From Rhodoferax sp. (lineage in GTDB: Bacteria; Pseudomonadota; Gammaproteobacteria; Burkholderiales; Burkholderiaceae_C): a stretch of DNA of 48,994 nt. A program made the translations under genes and the position numbers. The notes beneath the pieces were generated by a model, which did not search any database, was not told the DNA's origin, and saw only the letters and a list, made by a program, of their open reading frames with translations. The stretch spans positions 1 through 48,994 of the forward strand of contig NZ_JAQTMS010000039.1 of the NCBI RefSeq assembly GCF_028714215.1, written 5' to 3'. Shown here piece by piece: positions 44,504 through 48,994 of the stretch. Position 1 is the stretch's first letter. Every line of letters begins with the position of its first letter.

Positions 44504-44614
44504 ATGAAGACCTCCTCTGGCAGCCGGTCTGGCCTGGAACGCGGGATGCGTTGGAGCCAAACGGGGCGTCTGCGACCTTGCGTTGCCGCCAGCGCAGCAT
44601 TGAACCACGTCTGA
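44504..44614 (+). CDS. Possible 36-residue upstream ORF before padB
   Basis: An ATG at 44504 has GGAGA 6-7 nt upstream and runs 37 codons to TGA at 44612-44614, 11 nt before the padB ATG. The peptide is Arg/Ser-rich with no recognised motif. It might couple translation to padB or be chance. Confidence 0.25.
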   Translation: MKTSSGSRSGLERGMRWSQTGRLRPCVAASAALNHV

Positions 44615-44625
44615 CAAGGATTCCC

Positions 44626-47361
44626 ATGAATCTTGAAGCCAAGGATGTGCGCAAAGTCCCGACCTACTGTTACCAGTGCGTCGCCGGGCCGGACTTGCTC
44701 ACCGTCAAAGTGGAGCAGGGGGTGGCGACCGAGGTCGAGCCCAATTTCTGCGCCGCCGATGTTCACCCCGGCGGCGGCAGGGTCTGCGTCAAGGCCTACG
44801 GCCTGGTGCAAAAGACCTACAACCCGAACCGGGTGCTCAGGCCCATGAAGCGCAGCAATCCAAAGAAGGGGCGCGACCAGGACCCGGGCTTCGTGGCTAT
44901 CTCCTGGGAGGAGGCTTTCGAGACGATTACCGCCAAACTCAACGCACTGCGTGCGGAGGGCATCCTGGATGCCTCCGGCTACCCGCGGCTGGCCGCCAGC
45001 TTTGGCGGTGCCGGCACGCCGCAGTCCTACATGGGAACCTTGCCGGCCTTCCTGGCGGCCTGGGGCGCGGTCGACATGGGCTTCGGCTCCGGCCAGGGCG
45101 TCAAGTGCTACCACTCGGAGCATCTGTACGGCGAGTTCTGGCACCGCGCCTTCATCGTCACGCCCGATACGCCCCTGTGCAATTACCTGATCTCCTGCGG
45201 CTCCAACATCGAGGCCTCGGGCGGCGTCATCGGTGTCTGGCGGCACTCCGAGGCGCGTCTGCGCGGCCTCAAACGGGTGCAGGTGGAGCCGCACCTGTCG
45301 GTCACCGGTGCCTGCTCGGCGCAGTGGGTGCCGATCAAGCCCAAGACCGACGCCGCCTTCCTCTACGCCCTGATCCATGTGCTGCTGCACGAGCTGCCGC
45401 GCGCGCGCCTGGATGTGGCGTTCCTGGCGGCGCGCACCGCCTCGCCCTATCTGGTCGGTCCGCACGGGTTTTACCTGCGTGAGCGCGCCAGCCGCAAGCC
45501 GCTGGTGTGGGACCTGGCCACTGGCAGTGCGCGTGTGCACGACAGCCCGGGATTGCAGGAAGCGATTGAAGGCAGCTTCGAGGTCGACGCCATCGAGATC
45601 GGTCCCGACGACGAAGTGCTGGGCGACGGCCGGCTGGCCGGCAGTACCGCCTTCACGCGCCTGGTGGAACACATGCAGCCCTACTCGCCGGAGTGGGCGC
45701 AAACCATCTGCGACGTGCCGGCGGCGCACATGCGCAGCATTGCCAACGAGTTTATAGACCATGCCTGCGTCGGTCAGACGATAGAGGTCGACGGCATCAC
45801 CATGCCTTACCGGCCGGTGGCGGTGACCCTGGGCAAGACCGTCAACAACGGCTGGGGTGGCTTCGAGTGCTGTTGGGCGCGCACCCTGCTGGCCACGCTG
45901 GTGGGCGCCCTGGAAGTGCCCGGTGGCACGCTGGGTACCACGATCCGGCTGACAAGGCCGATGTCGCAGCGGCATGAGAGCGTCAAGCCGGGGCCCGACG
46001 GCTTCATGCATTTCCCGCTCAATCCGACCGACAAGGCGCATTGGTCGCCCAACCCCAACATCCGCAACGCCTATCGCTCCATGGTGCCGCTGGCGGCCGA
46101 TGGACCGTGGAGCCAGGCGCTCGGGCCGACCCATTTTTCGTGGCTGTTTCTGGACGAAACGCCCAAGGGGCTGCCGCGCGTCACGCTGCCCGATGTCTGG
46201 TTCCTGTACCGCACCAATCCGGCCATTTCCTACTGGGACACCACCGCGCTGACCGAGAAGATGGCGCGCTTCCCGTTTGTCGTCGCCTTTGCCTACACGC
46301 GCGACGAGACCAATCACTTTGCCGATATTCTGCTGCCCGACGCCACCGATCTGGAGAGCCTGCAACTGATGCGCATCGGCGGCACCAAGTACCAGGAACA
46401 GTATTGGGAGGTTAATGGTTTTGCGCTGCGCCAGCCGGTGGTGCAGGGCAGTGGCGAGGCGCGCGACATGACCGACATCGCCAGCGAGCTGGCCGAGCGC
46501 ACGGGCCTGACCGAGCGCTATGTGGCGGCCATCAACAAGGGTGCCGGCAGCGTGCCGCTGAAGGGTGTGCACGGCGACTTTTCGCTCGACACGCAGCGCT
46601 GCCATGGCCGCGACGAAATCTGGGACGCGGTCTGCCGCGCCGCCAGCGCCGAGGTCAGCGACGGAGAGCACGCGCACGGCCTGGACTGGTGGAAGGAGCA
46701 CGGCCTGGCGACCAAGCCTCTGTCACGCAGCACCTGGTACCTGGACCGGACCATGGTCAAGCAGGGCCTGCGCTACGAGCTGCCGTACCAGGAGCGCTTG
46801 CTGCGCGTCGGCACCGAGCTGGGCCGGCGCCTGCACGAGCACGACATGCACTGGTGGGACGAGCAGCTGAAGGAATACCAGGCGCTGCCGGTGTGGAAGG
46901 ACTTTCCGGGGCTGTGGGAGGCCATCATCGGCCAGACCGGTGGACGGGCGCAGGATTATCCGTTCTGGCTGCTCACGGCCCGCAGCATGCAGTACGCCTG
47001 GGGCGCCAATGCCGGCATTCAACTGATGCACGAAGTGGCCGACAACATCACCGGCCACCGCGGCGTGGTGATGAACAGCGGCGCCGCGCAGAAGCTGGGC
47101 ATTGCCGATGGCGACGCGATCGAGATCGCCACCCCGAAACGCAGCGTGCGCGGTCGCGCGGTGGTGCGCCAGGGCATACGCCCGGACACGCTGCTGCTGA
47201 TCGGCCAGTTTGAGCACTGGGAGACGCCGCTGGCGAAGGACTTCGGCATGCCCAGCATGAACTCGCTGGCCACCATGTCGATGGCGCTGACCGACGCCAC
47301 CGGCTCCGGCGCCGACATCGTGCGGGTGAAAATCAGCCGCGCACGGGAGGTGGCAGCATGA
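44626..47361 (+). CDS. padB: Phenylacetyl-CoA:acceptor oxidoreductase molybdopterin subunit (PadB-like)
   Basis: A 911-residue member of the DMSO-reductase family. An N-terminal [4Fe-4S] segment (CYQC..NFC..GGGRVCVK) is followed by the molybdopterin domains and the C-terminal dinucleotide-binding domain (GVVMNSGAAQKLGIADGDAIEI). There is no Tat signal, so it acts on the cytoplasmic side. ATG 44626 has AAGGA upstream. Together with padC and padD and the nearby padEHGI it fits the membrane-bound enzyme that oxidises phenylacetyl-CoA to phenylglyoxylate. Another DMSO-reductase-family activity cannot be excluded from sequence alone. Confidence 0.78.
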   Translation: MNLEAKDVRKVPTYCYQCVAGPDLLTVKVEQGVATEVEPNFCAADVHPGGGRVCVKAYGLVQKTYNPNRVLRPMKRSNPKKGRDQDPGFVAISWEEAFETITAKLNALRAEGILDASGYPRLAASFGGAGTPQSYMGTLPAFLAAWGAVDMGFGSGQGVKCYHSEHLYGEFWHRAFIVTPDTPLCNYLISCGSNIEASGGVIGVWRHSEARLRGLKRVQVEPHLSVTGACSAQWVPIKPKTDAAFLYALIHVLLHELPRARLDVAFLAARTASPYLVGPHGFYLRERASRKPLVWDLATGSARVHDSPGLQEAIEGSFEVDAIEIGPDDEVLGDGRLAGSTAFTRLVEHMQPYSPEWAQTICDVPAAHMRSIANEFIDHACVGQTIEVDGITMPYRPVAVTLGKTVNNGWGGFECCWARTLLATLVGALEVPGGTLGTTIRLTRPMSQRHESVKPGPDGFMHFPLNPTDKAHWSPNPNIRNAYRSMVPLAADGPWSQALGPTHFSWLFLDETPKGLPRVTLPDVWFLYRTNPAISYWDTTALTEKMARFPFVVAFAYTRDETNHFADILLPDATDLESLQLMRIGGTKYQEQYWEVNGFALRQPVVQGSGEARDMTDIASELAERTGLTERYVAAINKGAGSVPLKGVHGDFSLDTQRCHGRDEIWDAVCRAASAEVSDGEHAHGLDWWKEHGLATKPLSRSTWYLDRTMVKQGLRYELPYQERLLRVGTELGRRLHEHDMHWWDEQLKEYQALPVWKDFPGLWEAIIGQTGGRAQDYPFWLLTARSMQYAWGANAGIQLMHEVADNITGHRGVVMNSGAAQKLGIADGDAIEIATPKRSVRGRAVVRQGIRPDTLLLIGQFEHWETPLAKDFGMPSMNSLATMSMALTDATGSGADIVRVKISRAREVAA

Positions 47362-48008
47362 CGCGCTGGGCCATGACGGCAGACTTGCGGCGCTGCGTCG
47401 GCTGCCAGACCTGCACCGCCGCCTGCAAGCACACCAACGCGACGCCGCCGGACGTGCAGTGGCGACGCGTGCTGGACATGGAGTTCGGAGAATTTCCGAA
47501 CGTGAAACGTGTTTTTGTGCCGGTCGGCTGCCAGCACTGCGAAGACCCGCCCTGCATGGAGGTGTGCCCCACCACTGCCACCAAGCAGCGCCCCGACGGC
47601 ATCGTGACGATCGACTACGACCTCTGCATCGGCTGCTCCTACTGCGCCGTCGCCTGTCCCTACCAGGCGCGCTACAAGACCGAGAAAGCCAGTTTCGCCT
47701 ACGGTGCGCCGACCCAGAACGAGTCCAAGCGGCGCGACGATTCGCGTCTCGCGGTAGCCACCAAGTGCACATTCTGCGTCGACCGCATCGACGCCGGTCT
47801 GGCCGCCGGTCTGACACCCGGCGTCGACCCGGCAGCGACCCCGGCCTGCGTCAACTCGTGTATTGCCGATGCCCTGGCCTTTGGCGATCTGGAAGACCCC
47901 AACAGCAATGTCTCGCAGCTGCTGGAAAAAAATCAGAGTTTTCGCATGCACGAAGAACTTGGCACCGGGCCCGGTTTTCATTACCTGTGGGACAAGGTGG
48001 ACACATGA
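47358..48008 (+). CDS. padC: Phenylacetyl-CoA:acceptor oxidoreductase iron-sulfur subunit (PadC-like)
   Basis: A 216-residue DmsB/NrfC-type protein with four [4Fe-4S] cysteine groups: CVGCQTCTAAC, CQHCEDPPCMEVCP, CIGCSYCAVACP and CTFC..C..C. It overlaps padB by 4 bp (ATGA). It carries electrons from the molybdenum subunit to the membrane anchor. There is no signal peptide. Confidence 0.82.
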   Translation: MTRWAMTADLRRCVGCQTCTAACKHTNATPPDVQWRRVLDMEFGEFPNVKRVFVPVGCQHCEDPPCMEVCPTTATKQRPDGIVTIDYDLCIGCSYCAVACPYQARYKTEKASFAYGAPTQNESKRRDDSRLAVATKCTFCVDRIDAGLAAGLTPGVDPAATPACVNSCIADALAFGDLEDPNSNVSQLLEKNQSFRMHEELGTGPGFHYLWDKVDT

Positions 48009-48880
48009 AAATCAAAGTCAGCGCGGCCAGCGCCTTCGGACCCAACCCATGGCAGCAGACCAGTTGGGACTGGCGTGCCGCCGGCAACTTCATCTGTGGC
48101 GGCGCCGGCACCGGTCTGCTGCTGACCAGCGCCCTGTTTGCCAGAACCGGCGTGGCCAGCCACTGGACCCAGACCTGGCTGCTGTTGGTCGGACTGGCCC
48201 TGGTCGGCCTGGGGCTGCTGTGCGTCTGGCTCGAGATCGGGCGGCCGCTGCGCGCCCTGCACGTCTTCATCAATCCGCGCACCTCCTGGATGTCGCGCGA
48301 AGCCTTTGTCGGCGCGGTCTTGTTCCCGGCCGGCCTGGCGGCCATGCTGGGCTGGAGCGGCTGGCTTTGGGTGACCGCAGCCCTGGCCTTGTTGTTTCTC
48401 TACTGCCAGAGCCGCATGTTGCCGGCGGCGCGCGGTATTCCGGCCTGGCGCTCCGGGCTGCTGTCGCCGCTTTTTTTGATTACCGGCTGGTGTGAGGGTT
48501 GTGGCATTTTTCTGCTGCTGGGGTTTTTGCACGGCGGAGTTTCCAGCGCCATGCCGATTGTGTTCCTGGCGCTGCTGGTGCTGCGTCTGCTGGTCTGGAG
48601 CCGCTACCGCGGCAGCGTCGACGACACTCTGGCCGTGCCGGCCCGCCGCGCGCTGGACCTGGCCGGGCGCCGCTTGCTGTGGCTGGGCAGCGTGGCGCCC
48701 CTGGTTTTGCTGGCGCTTGGCTGGTTGCTGGGAGCCTGGGTGCAGCCGCTGCTGCTAGCCGTCGCCGGGGCCTGTGCCGCCGGGGCCGGCGGCTACCTCA
48801 AATACATACTGGTGACACGCGCCAGCTTCAATCAAGGATTCGCCTTGGCCAGCATGCCGGTGCGTGGGGTCAGGACATGA
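48005..48880 (+). CDS. padD: Membrane anchor of phenylacetyl-CoA oxidoreductase (PadD-like, NrfD/DmsC type)
   Basis: A 291-residue protein with about eight hydrophobic segments, an N-terminal WDWRAAGNFICGG and INPRTSWMSREAFVG, a motif shared by NrfD/DmsC quinone-interacting anchors. It overlaps padC by 4 bp. It should deliver electrons from phenylacetyl-CoA oxidation to the quinone pool. Confidence 0.8.
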   Translation: MKIKVSAASAFGPNPWQQTSWDWRAAGNFICGGAGTGLLLTSALFARTGVASHWTQTWLLLVGLALVGLGLLCVWLEIGRPLRALHVFINPRTSWMSREAFVGAVLFPAGLAAMLGWSGWLWVTAALALLFLYCQSRMLPAARGIPAWRSGLLSPLFLITGWCEGCGIFLLLGFLHGGVSSAMPIVFLALLVLRLLVWSRYRGSVDDTLAVPARRALDLAGRRLLWLGSVAPLVLLALGWLLGAWVQPLLLAVAGACAAGAGGYLKYILVTRASFNQGFALASMPVRGVRT

Positions 48881-48994
48881 TCCACGAACGCAGGCTCAAG
48901 CGTCTGCGACCTCGAGGTTGCATGCACACTACGCTCAGGCGCCGGAGGCCCGAGGGCGCCGGGGTGAGTGACTCCGCGGCTGTCCCCCGGCCTG
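48881..48994. other. Right-edge segment, probably dispersed repeat
   Basis: An ATG overlapping the padD stop opens an Arg-rich frame to the window edge, but the sequence after about 48910 (ending CTCCGCGGCTGTCCCCCGG) resembles a repeat seen in Burkholderiales genomes, so a gene is doubtful. It also contains GGTTGCATGCA at 48915-48925. Confidence 0.35.

Noticed and set aside
44488..46701. 737-residue minus-strand ORF opposite padB
   Set aside because: Antisense shadow; padB carries the conserved molybdopterin and Fe-S motifs.
1..48994. CRISPR arrays, tRNA or rRNA genes, phage integrase or transposase genes
   Set aside because: No regularly spaced short repeats, cloverleaf sequences or recombinase motifs were noticed by eye; a dedicated scan was not possible.
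1..48994. Class I ATP-dependent benzoyl-CoA reductase genes (bcr/bzd)
   Set aside because: No ASKHA-type activator or BcrBC-like subunit is present in any frame of the window.

Overview
The window is a GC-rich chromosomal segment that looks betaproteobacterial (Rhodocyclales/Burkholderiales type). That placement rests on overlapping ATGA/GTGA operon junctions, Comamonadaceae-like dispersed repeats, and a gene set typical of facultatively denitrifying aromatic degraders. Its centre is an anaerobic aromatic-acid gene island. No 16S or taxonomic marker is present, so the affiliation is inference.

Left edge (1-1046, minus strand): AT-richer DNA with the hallmarks of integron gene cassettes. There is an attC-like site at 241-305, a cassette membrane-protein gene with an apparent frameshift, and the start of a second cassette gene (zinc ribbon) running off the edge. 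No integrase is visible.

1401-15795 (minus): a long cluster reading right to left as had - oah - (repeat-filled gap) - dch - bamB-C-D-E-F-G-H-I. It encodes an ATP-independent class II benzoyl-CoA reductase (tungsten protein BamB plus the Hdr/Mvh/Nuo-like electron-transfer subunits) and the three following enzymes that carry the dienoyl-CoA product to ring-opened 3-hydroxypimelyl-CoA. No class I (ATP-dependent) reductase genes are present in the window. A candidate sigma70-type promoter with a dyad in its spacer precedes had.

15983-24663 (plus, divergent): korA-korB (2-oxoacid:ferredoxin oxidoreductase, likely source of low-potential electrons), a ferritin-like diiron protein, a Rid-family protein lacking the catalytic Arg, and a branched-chain-amino-acid-type ABC transporter (binding protein, LivH, a LivM-LivG fusion, LivF) probably importing aromatic acids.

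24664-30518: a large hybrid sensor kinase and an HD-GYP response regulator (start region frameshifted), bracketed by two near-identical 68-bp copies of the livF 3' end. 30591-36130: a GNAT protein, two tandem NDP-forming acyl-CoA ligase paralogues (the second with a gutted ATP-grasp domain), and a HigA antitoxin preceded by only the last 21 codons of higB.

36204-48880: a LysR regulator divergent from a phenylglyoxylate oxidoreductase operon (padE, a padH-padF fusion, padG, padI) ending in a benzoate-CoA ligase gene. An Rrf2-type regulator with no cysteines and a GNAT protein follow on the minus strand. Then comes padBCD-like phenylacetyl-CoA:acceptor oxidoreductase behind a TGCA-N6-TGCA operator-like site.

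Together the genes describe phenylacetyl-CoA -> phenylglyoxylate -> benzoyl-CoA (Pad), benzoate -> benzoyl-CoA (ligase), and benzoyl-CoA -> dienoyl-CoA -> 3-hydroxypimelyl-CoA (Bam, Dch, Had, Oah). The unusual point is the combination of a strict-anaerobe-type class II reductase with the Had/Oah/KorAB/transporter setting known from class I, facultatively anaerobic bacteria.
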